Positions 24,959 through 32,202 of a DNA stretch of 33,122 nt are shown piece after piece. This DNA comes from SAR86 cluster bacterium (GTDB lineage Bacteria > Pseudomonadota > Gammaproteobacteria > Magnimaribacterales > TMED112). The notes under the pieces were generated by a model. That model was not told the origin of the DNA and made no database searches. It saw only the letters and a list, made by a program, of their open reading frames with translations. How positions within the stretch are numbered: position 1 is the first letter of the stretch; every line of letters starts with the position of its first letter. The stretch is from NCBI GenBank assembly GCA_016779525.1, contig JADHNL010000011.1, positions 1-33,122 of the forward strand, read 5' to 3'. Both the position numbers and the translations under genes were made by a program.

Positions 24959-25006
24959 CGTTCATCTTCGCAAGAAGACGGAAGTAAGTAAAAACTGAAG
25001 GAACGC
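24959..25006 (+). ncRNA. Glutamine riboswitch aptamer 1 upstream of glnA
   Basis: A glnA-family RNA. CGTTC (24959-24963) pairs with GAACG (25001-25005) as P1. TCTTC-GCAA-GAAGA (24965-24978) is a second stem capped by a GNRA tetraloop. AGT-AAAA-ACT (24987-24996) is the third stem. The junction strings ACGGAAGTA and GAAGGAACGC match the conserved core of the glutamine aptamer (GACGGAAGUAG...GAAGGAACGC), which carries a loop-E-like fold. A near copy follows 70 bp downstream, so glutamine is expected to be sensed by two aptamers in series. Known family members control nitrogen genes in cyanobacteria and uncultured marine bacteria. Confidence 0.92.
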
Positions 25007-25028
25007 GCCGTTTACAGGAAACGTAAAT
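25007..25028 (+). other. Inter-aptamer linker with 5-bp hairpin
   Basis: CGTTT-ACAGG-AAACG (25009-25023) forms a perfect 5-bp hairpin between the two aptamers, and may insulate their folding. A related ACAGGA string recurs after aptamer 2 (25086-25091) within a 7-bp hairpin at 25081-25102. Confidence 0.5.
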
Positions 25029-25076
25029 CGTTCATCTTCGCAAGAAGACGGAAGTAAGCGAAAGCTGAAGGAACGC
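25029..25076 (+). ncRNA. Glutamine riboswitch aptamer 2 upstream of glnA
   Basis: Second glnA-family aptamer, the same length as aptamer 1 and differing from it at only three positions. P1 is CGTTC (25029-25033) with GAACG (25071-25075). The second stem is identical. The third stem is AGC-GAAA-GCT. Two of the three differences (T to C, A to G) are partners in one base pair, so pairing is kept; the third turns the loop into a GAAA tetraloop. The aptamer ends about 87 bases before the glnA ATG, and the region between holds a start-site hairpin rather than a strong terminator. Confidence 0.93.
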
Positions 25077-25122
25077 GCCCGTTAAACAGGACCGAGTTTA
25101 ATTTCTAAATATCCTGCAGATC

Positions 25123-25163
25123 AAAAATGCAAAATTTTAAATTAATTTAATTGGAGCATTTTT
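25123..25163 (+). promoter_or_regulatory. Start-site hairpin in the glnA leader (candidate expression platform)
   Basis: AAAAATGC (25123-25130) and GCATTTTT (25156-25163) are perfect 8-bp complements. The second arm abuts the glnA ATG and includes the last G of the GGAG Shine-Dalgarno at 25153-25156; the rest of the Shine-Dalgarno falls in the AT-rich 25-base loop. Forming this stem would hinder initiation. That it is switched by the aptamers is inference. Confidence 0.5.
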
Positions 25164-26570
25164 ATGTCAAAAAATACTTTAAAACTTATTGCCGATTCAA
25201 AAGCTGAATGGGTTGATCTACGCTTTACCGATACAAAAGGTAAAGAGCAACATGTAACAGTATCTGCTAGCACAGTTGATGAAGGCTTCTTCACTGATGG
25301 AAAGATGTTTGATGGCTCTTCCATAGCAGGCTGGAAACCAATCAATGAATCAGACATGATTCTCATGCCAGATGATAGTACCTGCGTTCTAGATGTTTTC
25401 TCTGATGATCCTCTTGTCATATTGAGGTGCGACATCGTTGAACCGAGCGACGGAAAAGCGTACGAAAAAGATCCTAGATCGGTCGCTAAAAAAGCAGAAG
25501 ATTTCATGAGATCTGAAGGAATTGCTGATGAGGCATTCTTTGGTCCAGAGCCTGAGTTTTTTGTCTTTGATGACATAAGATGGTCAACTGAAATGCAAAA
25601 AATGTCTTACCAAATCTCTTCTGAAGAAGGCGCATGGGAAACAGATACCGAATACGAAGAGGGTAACCTTGGTCATAGGCCTGGAATAAAAGGTGGATAC
25701 TTCCCTGTACCACCTGTTGACTCTCTTGCTGATTTAAGAGCTGCTGCTTGTAAAGCCTGTCAAGATTTTGGTCTTGAGACGGAAGTTCACCACCATGAAG
25801 TTGGTACGGCTGGGCAGTGTGAAATAGGAGTGAAATTTAATTCGTTAACAAAGAAGGCTGATGACATCCAAACATTCAAGTACTGTGTCCACAACACCGC
25901 ATTTAACTACGGAAAAACAGCAACTTTTATGCCAAAACCATTGGTTGGGGATAACGGTAGTGGGATGCATTGCCACCAATCTCTTGTTAAAGATGGAGTA
26001 AATCTATTCACAGGTAAAGAGTATGGGGGGCTAAGCCAAACCGCTCTTTATTACATTGGTGGAATTATGAAGCATGCAAGAGCAATCAATGCCTTCTCCA
26101 ACGCCACCACAAATAGTTATAAAAGACTTGTCCCTGGTTTTGAAGCTCCAGTTATTCTTACTTATTCAAATAAAAATAGATCAGCTTCTATAAGGATCCC
26201 TTATGAAAGCAATCCAAAGGCAGCCAGAATAGAAGTTAGGTTCCCTGATGCATCAGGAAACCCTTACTTTACTTTTGCAGCAATGCTTATGGCTGGCCTC
26301 GATGGTATACGAAATAAAATTGATCCCGGGAAGCCAGGTGATCTTGATCTTTACGAAGCATCTGCTCGGGAGCTAAGAAGATTCAAGACCGTTTGCAGCT
26401 CTCTTGATGAGGCGTTGCAAGCCCTAGATAAAGATCGAGCTTTCCTAAAAGAAGGTGGTGTCTTTACCGATAATCTGATTGATGACTATATTGCACTGAA
26501 AATGGAAGAAGTTGATAGACTAAGAATGTCTACTCATCCAGTAGAGTTCGATATGTATTATAGCGTCTAA
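25164..26570 (+). CDS. glnA: Glutamine synthetase type I
   Basis: GlnA forms glutamine from glutamate, ammonia and ATP as a dodecamer. The 468-residue length equals that of E. coli GSI. Conserved blocks are [10 protein letters not shown] and the [10 protein letters not shown] latch near the N-terminus, EPEFFVFD (metal site), [11 protein letters not shown]-like [23 protein letters not shown], and [12 protein letters not shown]. The C-terminal [11 protein letters not shown] contains Tyr397, the position adenylylated in GSI-beta enzymes, so control by GlnE is likely to be possible. It has a GGAG ribosome-binding site seven bases before the ATG. Upstream lie two tandem glutamine riboswitches; glnL and glnG do not follow. 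Confidence 0.98.
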   Translation: MSKNTLKLIADSKAEWVDLRFTDTKGKEQHVTVSASTVDEGFFTDGKMFDGSSIAGWKPINESDMILMPDDSTCVLDVFSDDPLVILRCDIVEPSDGKAYEKDPRSVAKKAEDFMRSEGIADEAFFGPEPEFFVFDDIRWSTEMQKMSYQISSEEGAWETDTEYEEGNLGHRPGIKGGYFPVPPVDSLADLRAAACKACQDFGLETEVHHHEVGTAGQCEIGVKFNSLTKKADDIQTFKYCVHNTAFNYGKTATFMPKPLVGDNGSGMHCHQSLVKDGVNLFTGKEYGGLSQTALYYIGGIMKHARAINAFSNATTNSYKRLVPGFEAPVILTYSNKNRSASIRIPYESNPKAARIEVRFPDASGNPYFTFAAMLMAGLDGIRNKIDPGKPGDLDLYEASARELRRFKTVCSSLDEALQALDKDRAFLKEGGVFTDNLIDDYIALKMEEVDRLRMSTHPVEFDMYYSV

Positions 26571-26577
26571 ACTAATT

Positions 26578-26606
26578 GAGCCTTCTACTTCACGAGTGGG
26601 AGGCTC
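26578..26606. terminator. Hairpin between convergent glnA and rhodanese genes
   Basis: GAGCCT-T-CTACT pairs with AGTGG-G-AGGCTC around a TCACG loop: about 12 bp with two or three G-T pairs. It starts eight bases after the glnA stop and encodes the last residues of the rhodanese on the other strand. T-tracts are short on both sides (TCTT plus, TTAGTTT minus), so it may be a weak bidirectional terminator. Confidence 0.5.
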
Positions 26607-26989
26607 TCTTCTGCCCAAGAAACTAGACCATACTTCAAAAGAAATACCTCTTTTGCACCTAATTGCTTAAGCTCAACGCCTGCTCCGCCAGCATCTAAGC
26701 CATTTTCAGACACTACAATTATCGCTTTGTCATTCACTAGAAGATGCTCTTGTTGTTTGAAGCTATCTTTTGGAACATTTATTGATCCGTGAATGTGGCC
26801 TGACTCGTAAGAATCTCTATCTCTAATATCCAAGAAAAATGCTTTGTTTTGGTTGACTAGTTGAGTTGCCTCTGTTGGGCCAATCTTTTTACCGCCTTTA
26901 TTATTTTCGTATATCCACCAAAAAACTAAAGTTATAAATAAAGGGAGTGATAGATACCACCTAGAAAATAGAAAATCGAATAAATCCAT
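26585..26989 (-). CDS. Membrane-anchored rhodanese-like protein without catalytic Cys (YibN-like)
   Basis: A 134-residue protein with one N-terminal membrane helix (about residues 12-27) and a cytoplasmic rhodanese domain: FFLDIRDRDSYESGHIHGSINVP and the end VFLLKYGLVSWAEESLPLV. The active-site loop where Cys is expected reads VVSENGLDAGGAG with Ser94, and there is no Cys anywhere in the protein. It therefore cannot be a sulfurtransferase by the usual mechanism. Layout and length resemble E. coli YibN, which is also membrane-anchored with an unusual loop and lies near gpmI. Here gpmA is divergent across 54 bp. It may be a structural or binding module; the role is unknown. Confidence 0.85.
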   Translation of the reverse strand: MDLFDFLFSRWYLSLPLFITLVFWWIYENNKGGKKIGPTEATQLVNQNKAFFLDIRDRDSYESGHIHGSINVPKDSFKQQEHLLVNDKAIIVVSENGLDAGGAGVELKQLGAKEVFLLKYGLVSWAEESLPLVK

Positions 26990-27043
26990 ATATAAAAATT
27001 TTTTTAAGCTTATACAATATATACCTTATTTTAAAGATAAATC

Positions 27044-27655
27044 ATGAAATCTAATATTTTAGTCTTGGTCAGGCACGGACAGAGTGAATGGAATAAGCTC
27101 AATTTATTTACTGGCTGGAAAGACCCTAATCTGACCCAGCAGGGAATAACAGAGGCAAGTCAAGCTGGGGCAATGCTGAAAGAGATGTCAATTAAGTTTG
27201 ACTTAATGTACACATCTGTGCTCCGAAGAGCGCAACTTACAGGAACAATAATTCTAGAGAAATTAGATCAACTCAATATTCCCATAGAAAAGAATGTAAA
27301 TTTAAATGAAAGAGATTACGGTGATCTAACTGGGATGAACAAAGACCAAGCACGAGCCGAGTTTGGTGACAAACAAGTTCATATATGGCGACGTTCCTAT
27401 GATATTCCTCCTCCAGGAGGGGAGAGTTTGAAAAACACATATGATAGAGTTGTACCGTATTTCAAAGAAAAGGTACTTCCTCAATTAGAAAGTGGAAAAA
27501 ATATCCTAATAGCGGCTCATGGAAACTCTCTGAGATCATTGGTGAAATATATTGAGAATATCTCTGAGGAAAATATTTTGAAATTCGAAATTGCTACTGG
27601 TGAACCGCTTTTCTACGAATATAAAAGTGGCAACCTAAAAAAAGTTGATCGGTAA
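27044..27655 (+). CDS. gpmA: 2,3-bisphosphoglycerate-dependent phosphoglycerate mutase
   Basis: Interconverts 3- and 2-phosphoglycerate in glycolysis and gluconeogenesis. The catalytic LVRHGQSEWN with the phospho-accepting His is at the N-terminus. FTGWKDPNLT, TSVLRRAQLTGTI, NERDYGDLTGMNK, RRSYDIPPPGGES, and the second His in LIAAHGNSLRSLVKY follow. The chain has 203 residues, the short dPGM form, lacking the extended C-terminal part of the 250-residue E. coli enzyme. TACAAT at 27013-27018 in the AT-rich gap may be its -10 box. The 3' end overlaps mutY by 11 bases. Confidence 0.95.
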   Translation: MKSNILVLVRHGQSEWNKLNLFTGWKDPNLTQQGITEASQAGAMLKEMSIKFDLMYTSVLRRAQLTGTIILEKLDQLNIPIEKNVNLNERDYGDLTGMNKDQARAEFGDKQVHIWRRSYDIPPPGGESLKNTYDRVVPYFKEKVLPQLESGKNILIAAHGNSLRSLVKYIENISEENILKFEIATGEPLFYEYKSGNLKKVDR

Positions 27656-28577
27656 AAACATATCAATCTGGTATAAAGAGCATGGCCGCAAAGATCTGCC
27701 TTGGCGCCTTGATATAACACCATACAAAATTTGGATTTCCGAACTAATTTTGCAACAAACTCAAGTAAAAACTGGAATAGAGTATTTCCATAGATTTATA
27801 AGCAAATATCCTACTCTTGGCTCAATTAAAGATGCTAGCGAAGATGATATTTTAGGACTCTGGAAAGGATTGGGTTACTACAGAAGAGCAAACTATATTT
27901 TCCAAGCCAAAGAAATGATATTTAAAACATTTAATGGTGTTTTCCCTGAAAGTTATGATGATTTAGTTCAACTTCCTGGCATAGGTCAATCAACTGCAGG
28001 AGCAATACTATCGATTGCTTACAATAAACCTTACCCCATCCTTGATGGTAATGTAAAAAGGCTTATTTCTAGATATTTTCATAAGAAACATTTCGATGAG
28101 AAAGTTTTTTGGGACTTATCAAAACAATTAATTGATCAAGATGATCCATTCTCATTTCAACAAGGTGCAATGGATATTGGAGCAACCATATGTGTTCCTG
28201 CAAAACCTCTATGCAACCTATGCCCATTAAAGAAAGCTTGTAAGTCATTTAAAATTAACTCATTTCCTAGACTGAGTAAAAAAAGAGTTGTTAAAAAACA
28301 AGTGAATATTAACTTCCAGATTATTGTAAAAGGTAAAAAGATAGCGATGACAAAGAATAACAACTTGGGCTTTTGGAAAAATTTGTGGCTATTCCCTCAT
28401 GAAATTGTTCGACAAAATAAACCAACCATTGTGCATAACTTATCGCATCGAAAACTAAATATAGAGTACATTGTTTCTTCTGAAACAGAAAAGGCGACCT
28501 TTTTTAGTTTCAAAGAGGTTCTAAATTTAACGACCCCGAAGCCAATATCTGATAGATTATTAGAGATATGCAGATAA
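27645..28577 (+). CDS. mutY: Adenine DNA glycosylase MutY
   Basis: Removes adenine opposite 8-oxoguanine. SELILQQTQV holds the catalytic Glu33, LPGIGQSTAGAI is the helix-hairpin-helix, and LDGNVKR holds the catalytic Asp134. The 4Fe-4S ligands are Cys183, 190, 193 and 199 with the C-x6-C-x2-C-x5-C spacing. The NUDIX-like C-terminal domain that recognises 8-oxoG is present but short (about residues 215-310), and its usual FSH motif reads NLSH. The total is 310 residues against about 350 in E. coli. The start is a TTG at 27645 inside gpmA; no nearby ATG fits, and the first 20 residues align with the family. yggX follows with a 10-base overlap. Confidence 0.95.
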   Translation: MIGKNISIWYKEHGRKDLPWRLDITPYKIWISELILQQTQVKTGIEYFHRFISKYPTLGSIKDASEDDILGLWKGLGYYRRANYIFQAKEMIFKTFNGVFPESYDDLVQLPGIGQSTAGAILSIAYNKPYPILDGNVKRLISRYFHKKHFDEKVFWDLSKQLIDQDDPFSFQQGAMDIGATICVPAKPLCNLCPLKKACKSFKINSFPRLSKKRVVKKQVNINFQIIVKGKKIAMTKNNNLGFWKNLWLFPHEIVRQNKPTIVHNLSHRKLNIEYIVSSETEKATFFSFKEVLNLTTPKPISDRLLEICR

Positions 28578-28831
28578 TTTTATGTAAGAAATATCAAGAA
28601 GAGCTGCCTAGCTTGGATGCGCCTCCATTGCCAGGAGATAAAGGAATGCATATCTTCAAAAATTATTCAAAAAAAGCTTGGGAAGCATGGATTGCACTAC
28701 AAACAATGCTAATTAATGAAAATCACCTCGATCTCTCAGATAAAACGAATAGAAAATGGCTTAATGAGCAAATGGAACTTTTTTTCGATAATAAAGACTA
28801 TCAGCGCCCTTCAGGATATATTCCAGAATAA
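28568..28831 (+). CDS. yggX: Fe(2+)-trafficking protein YggX
   Basis: A small (87-residue) cytoplasmic protein proposed to carry Fe(II) and protect Fe-S clusters from oxidation. The family landmarks are the N-terminal Cys at position 6, LPGDKGMHIFKNYSKKAWEAW, QTMLINENHLDLSD, and the end GYIPE. The mutY-yggX pairing is conserved in gammaproteobacteria, which makes sense because MutY is an Fe-S enzyme. The ATG at 28568 overlaps the mutY stop by 10 bases. Its stop directly abuts the stop of the convergent gene with no base between. Confidence 0.95.
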   Translation: MQIILCKKYQEELPSLDAPPLPGDKGMHIFKNYSKKAWEAWIALQTMLINENHLDLSDKTNRKWLNEQMELFFDNKDYQRPSGYIPE

Positions 28832-29959
28832 CTAGTCATCACCTCTAGCCACCCTTAAAGTCGTTGATGATATATCATCACGAAAAATATCTTCACCAAA
28901 GCCCTCGAACCTATCAGCAATATTGCTTGGCAAATCAATATCGGAAAGCGTTATGAAATTTTTCTTAAAGATTCTTCCAAAAACCAAAAATCTCGTATTG
29001 TTTTCATTAAATATCTCAAATTCTTCAATCATTGCTTTATAGCTACTATAGAATTTTTCATCGAGAATTCTCATTAAAGTATCCGCACCAATAATAAATG
29101 TTGCTTCAGGAAAAATTTTTGATTTATCTGAAAATTTACCTGCTTTTGTTAAAAGCCAATTGCCAGAGGTAAATTGACTCAATGTTGATGCTATTTGGTG
29201 ATAACTAAGTGGTGGCTTGTCCGCATTTTGTATACAAATCTCAAAAAAAGCCTGCTCCTTAACTTTGTCCTCAGCTAATTTAGACATCTTTCTGTGTCCA
29301 TCATGAATAGGGTTAAATGATCCTGGGAAAATGAGCTTTGGTGTTTGTCCCTCCTTGGTAATAAAACTAATTTCCTCTCTCATAAGCTCTTGCCAACCTT
29401 CTTTTGCTTCAACTCTATCAATAAAACTCTGTTCTTTAGTGTTGGGATATTGATAGTCAAGCCCCAATGATTCTGATATCAGATTGACAACATATTCTGT
29501 GACAAGTTGCTCTTCCTCCTCTCTAGACCGAGCTCCTTTTTCTAAAATACATGAAATGCTTTTAGAGTAGTCCTCAGTTTGCAAGGCAATATGAAATTTA
29601 TGATCACCTCTTTTTTTGTAGTTCGTTGCTAAAGCAGCTGTAATAGCAATTCCAAGCAATTTCTTTCTTGATGATTTAGGATCAATTTTTTTTGCAGCAC
29701 TATAAGCTTTTGCTGCCATCCGAAGTGCAGTTTCTTTTGAGCAATAAAAATCAGGTTTTTTTAACAAATAAAAATCGAGCGATTCTTTGGCATATGGAAT
29801 GTAAGCTTCCAATACAGATTTGCTGGCTCCAGGCACTTTTAATAGTGATGCAATGGCATTACTACCTCCGCCACTGGATACGACCACGAATTTATAGTCC
29901 GTGTTATGGATTTCTTTTATTTTTTGGTGCAAATTATTTAACATTGGTAAATAAGGCAT
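28832..29959 (-). CDS. CinA-like amidohydrolase fused to NadD-like nucleotidyltransferase
   Basis: A 375-residue two-domain protein. Residues about 20-170 resemble the CinA C-terminal (PncC, NMN amidase) domain: VVVSSGGGSNAIASLLKVPGASKSVLEAYIPY, then GIAITAALATNYKKRGDHKFHIAL. Residues about 205-375 are a NadD/cytidylyltransferase-like domain: FPGSFNPIHDGHRKM with the (H/T)xGH-type motif at 219-222, FIIGADTLMRIL, and the C-terminal ISSTTLR that matches the ISSTxxR motif. If both are active, the protein could turn NMN to NaMN and adenylylate it, two consecutive NAD salvage steps; this is inference. Similar fusions occur in plants. The Met at 29944 is an alternative start. Confidence 0.82.
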   Translation of the reverse strand: MPYLPMLNNLHQKIKEIHNTDYKFVVVSSGGGSNAIASLLKVPGASKSVLEAYIPYAKESLDFYLLKKPDFYCSKETALRMAAKAYSAAKKIDPKSSRKKLLGIAITAALATNYKKRGDHKFHIALQTEDYSKSISCILEKGARSREEEEQLVTEYVVNLISESLGLDYQYPNTKEQSFIDRVEAKEGWQELMREEISFITKEGQTPKLIFPGSFNPIHDGHRKMSKLAEDKVKEQAFFEICIQNADKPPLSYHQIASTLSQFTSGNWLLTKAGKFSDKSKIFPEATFIIGADTLMRILDEKFYSSYKAMIEEFEIFNENNTRFLVFGRIFKKNFITLSDIDLPSNIADRFEGFGEDIFRDDISSTTLRVARGDD

Positions 29960-30019
29960 CTACAAATTAGAAAATACTGCATTTGGGTATTTTCTTCAAA
30001 TTATAAATAAGGAGCAATT

Positions 30020-32095
30020 ATGACAAAATATCTGGCCCTGGCAATCGTACTAATTGGATGTAGCTCAGAAATTGATTATCCAGAAAGTGAAAAGAAAAGA
30101 GGCAGCTACAATGTTGGCGGTACAACAATTTACGATCCTTATATATATATGGAGGATTTTCAGTCTGAAGAAGTTGTAAATTGGTCAGATAATCAAAATG
30201 CATTGACCATTGATTACTTGCAAGACTCACGCTTTAAAGAAATCAAGTCCATGCTTAAAGACGCATACAGCTCAGAATATTTTTCACTATCTTATTTCGA
30301 TCCTAACAATGATTTTTATTTCTACAACTCAGGGCAAGATGAGCATCATCTTTACATAAAAAAGGGTGATACCAATAAAGTAATATTGGACCCAAACACA
30401 TGGTCAAATGATCAAACCCTTAATCTTGACAAAACCTCTCTAAGTCCAGATAAAAAATACCTTGCGTATTCCGTAGCTGACGGTGGAGTTGATTGGAGAA
30501 CAATAAAAATCCTTGATATGGAATCCGGTCTAAATCTAGATCATAAGGTGACTGAGGTTAAATTTTCAGATATTACCTGGAAATCAGATTCGTCAGGTTT
30601 CTTTTTTAACAAATATCCAAAACCGGAAGATAGTGTGCGTTTAAGTCAGCAAAGTTACGATGCTGCAATTTATTTTTTTAATATTGCTACAGGGCAAGAG
30701 GAGCTTTTTTATGGAAAGGTGAACTCAGAAGAAAACTATACGGTCAGCTTTGTTGGAGATGACGAAAATGTGCTCATTAAGGTAATAACTGGCTCCGAAG
30801 AAGAAAATTTTTATCTTTTTGGTGAGGATGTTGACGCCTTAGAGGTAGTTACTCCAATAAACGAAGCAAGTTTTAGTTACGTTAGTTCAGATTCTGAAGG
30901 GTTGTTCTTTATTACCAATTACCAAGCGCCAAAATATCGTCTTGTGAAGATATTTTTTGGTGGTTTTTTTATGACTGAAGTGATTCCTGAATCAAATCTA
31001 GCACTCAAAGGAGCATCTTTCGTCAACGATATGATTATTGCCGATTACATTGATACCAATATGCATTCAAAAATTGTCTTTTTTACTACACAAGGAGAAA
31101 CTGTTGATTTAGCTATACCTGAAGATATCACTGGTACCCTAAATGGATTTCAAAGCATCGATGAAAATACAATAATGTTCTCATCAAGTAGCTTCACCCA
31201 ACCACCTCGATACTTCAACTTTAATACCGATACTTTAAAAGCCGATAAGGTTTGGGAAGAACAGATCCCAGGATTTGACCCATCAGACTATCAGGAAATC
31301 AGTGCCTACTATCCAAGCAAAGATGGCACCATGATTCCAATTACTTACTCCTTCAAAAAATCATCTAAATTGAATAAAAATACTCCAGTCTTTTTGTATG
31401 GTTATGGTGGTTACAATATTTCTATTCGCCCTTCCTTTACTCCAAAATATGTTGCATGGCTTGAGATGGGCGGCGTGCTGGCTATAGCCAACCTAAGAGG
31501 TGGTGGAGAGCTTGGAAAAGCATGGCATAATGCTGGTCGCCTTAATACTAAGCAAAACGTATTTGATGATTTTCTTTATGCATCAAAATTTTTAGAAGAA
31601 CAAAATATAGGCAATAGGAAATCCACCGTAATAAGTGGTAGATCTAATGGTGGTTTATTGGTTGGGACAACCCTTATTCAAAACCCTGATTATTTTGGTG
31701 CAACGCTACCTGCGGTTGGTGTTCTCGATATGTTGAGATTTACAGAGTTTACTGAAGGCTGGGGTTGGCGTGGAGATTATGGGAGCCCGCTTGAAAATCT
31801 TGATGACTTTGCACGCAATTTTCAAATATCACCCTACCATCAACTCAAAATTGGCGAATGCTATTCTCCAACTTTAACAACCACTGCACGCAGAGACGAT
31901 CGTGTTGTGCCATCGCATTCGTATAAATTCACTGCAAGAATACAAGAATATCAAGGATGCGATAACCCAGTGATGCTTTATGATACACCTCGTGCAGGAC
32001 ATGGTTCAGGCAACGGGGTTGCTATGCCAAAATGGAAACGAATTGAGCTATTTTCTATCGAACAATCCTTTGCTTTGAAAAATATTACGAAGTAA
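30020..32095 (+). CDS. Prolyl oligopeptidase family serine peptidase (S9A), lipoprotein
   Basis: A 691-residue S9A peptidase that cleaves after Pro in short peptides. The signal peptide MTKYLALAIVLIGC has the lipobox LIGC (Cys14), so it is probably a lipid-anchored periplasmic or outer-membrane protein. The seven-bladed propeller occupies about residues 80-400. The hydrolase domain has GYGGYNISIRPSF, LANLRGGGELG-like IANLRGGGELG, the nucleophile in SGRSNGGLLV (Ser542), Asp626 in RRDDRVVP, and His661 in AGHGSG. The triad is complete. AAGGAG five bases before the ATG is a good ribosome-binding site. tRNA-Phe follows 15 bp after the stop. Confidence 0.94.
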   Translation: MTKYLALAIVLIGCSSEIDYPESEKKRGSYNVGGTTIYDPYIYMEDFQSEEVVNWSDNQNALTIDYLQDSRFKEIKSMLKDAYSSEYFSLSYFDPNNDFYFYNSGQDEHHLYIKKGDTNKVILDPNTWSNDQTLNLDKTSLSPDKKYLAYSVADGGVDWRTIKILDMESGLNLDHKVTEVKFSDITWKSDSSGFFFNKYPKPEDSVRLSQQSYDAAIYFFNIATGQEELFYGKVNSEENYTVSFVGDDENVLIKVITGSEEENFYLFGEDVDALEVVTPINEASFSYVSSDSEGLFFITNYQAPKYRLVKIFFGGFFMTEVIPESNLALKGASFVNDMIIADYIDTNMHSKIVFFTTQGETVDLAIPEDITGTLNGFQSIDENTIMFSSSSFTQPPRYFNFNTDTLKADKVWEEQIPGFDPSDYQEISAYYPSKDGTMIPITYSFKKSSKLNKNTPVFLYGYGGYNISIRPSFTPKYVAWLEMGGVLAIANLRGGGELGKAWHNAGRLNTKQNVFDDFLYASKFLEEQNIGNRKSTVISGRSNGGLLVGTTLIQNPDYFGATLPAVGVLDMLRFTEFTEGWGWRGDYGSPLENLDDFARNFQISPYHQLKIGECYSPTLTTTARRDDRVVPSHSYKFTARIQEYQGCDNPVMLYDTPRAGHGSGNGVAMPKWKRIELFSIEQSFALKNITK

Positions 32096-32101
32096 TATAT
32101 T
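32075..32101 (+). promoter_or_regulatory. Candidate tRNA-Phe promoter overlapping a hairpin at the peptidase stop
   Basis: TTGAAA (32075-32080), 15 bp, TATATT (32096-32101) could place transcription just before the tRNA at 32111. The spacing is short. The same bases hold ATATTAC-GAA-GTAATAT (32082-32098), a perfect 7-bp hairpin across the peptidase stop codon that may be a weak terminator or a processing site instead. Confidence 0.35.
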
Positions 32102-32110
32102 CACTCTTTC

Positions 32111-32186
32111 GCCCAGATAGCTCAGTTGGTAGAGCAAAGGACTGAAAATCCTTGTGTCGGTGGTTCGATTCCACCTCTGGGCACCA
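32111..32186 (+). tRNA. tRNA-Phe (GAA)
   Basis: A complete 76-base cloverleaf with encoded CCA. The acceptor GCCCAGA pairs with TCTGGGC and the discriminator is A at 32183. The D-arm AGCTCAGTTGGTAGAGC and the T-arm GGTGGTTCGATTCCACC are regular. The anticodon GAA is at 32144-32146 in the loop ACTGAAAAT, with the expected purine at position 37. Confidence 0.97.
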
Positions 32187-32202
32187 CCCAAGCCTAAAAA
32201 GC

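Noticed and set aside
24959-25076. CRISPR array or REP-type repeat
   Set aside because: There are only two copies per locus, the differences preserve RNA pairing, and the copies match the glutamine aptamer core, so riboswitches explain them.
25081-25110. Intrinsic terminator after aptamer 2 (TTAAAC-N8-GTTTAA)
   Set aside because: The stem is short and AT-rich and the following T-run is broken (TTTCTAAAT); it is unlikely to terminate strongly.
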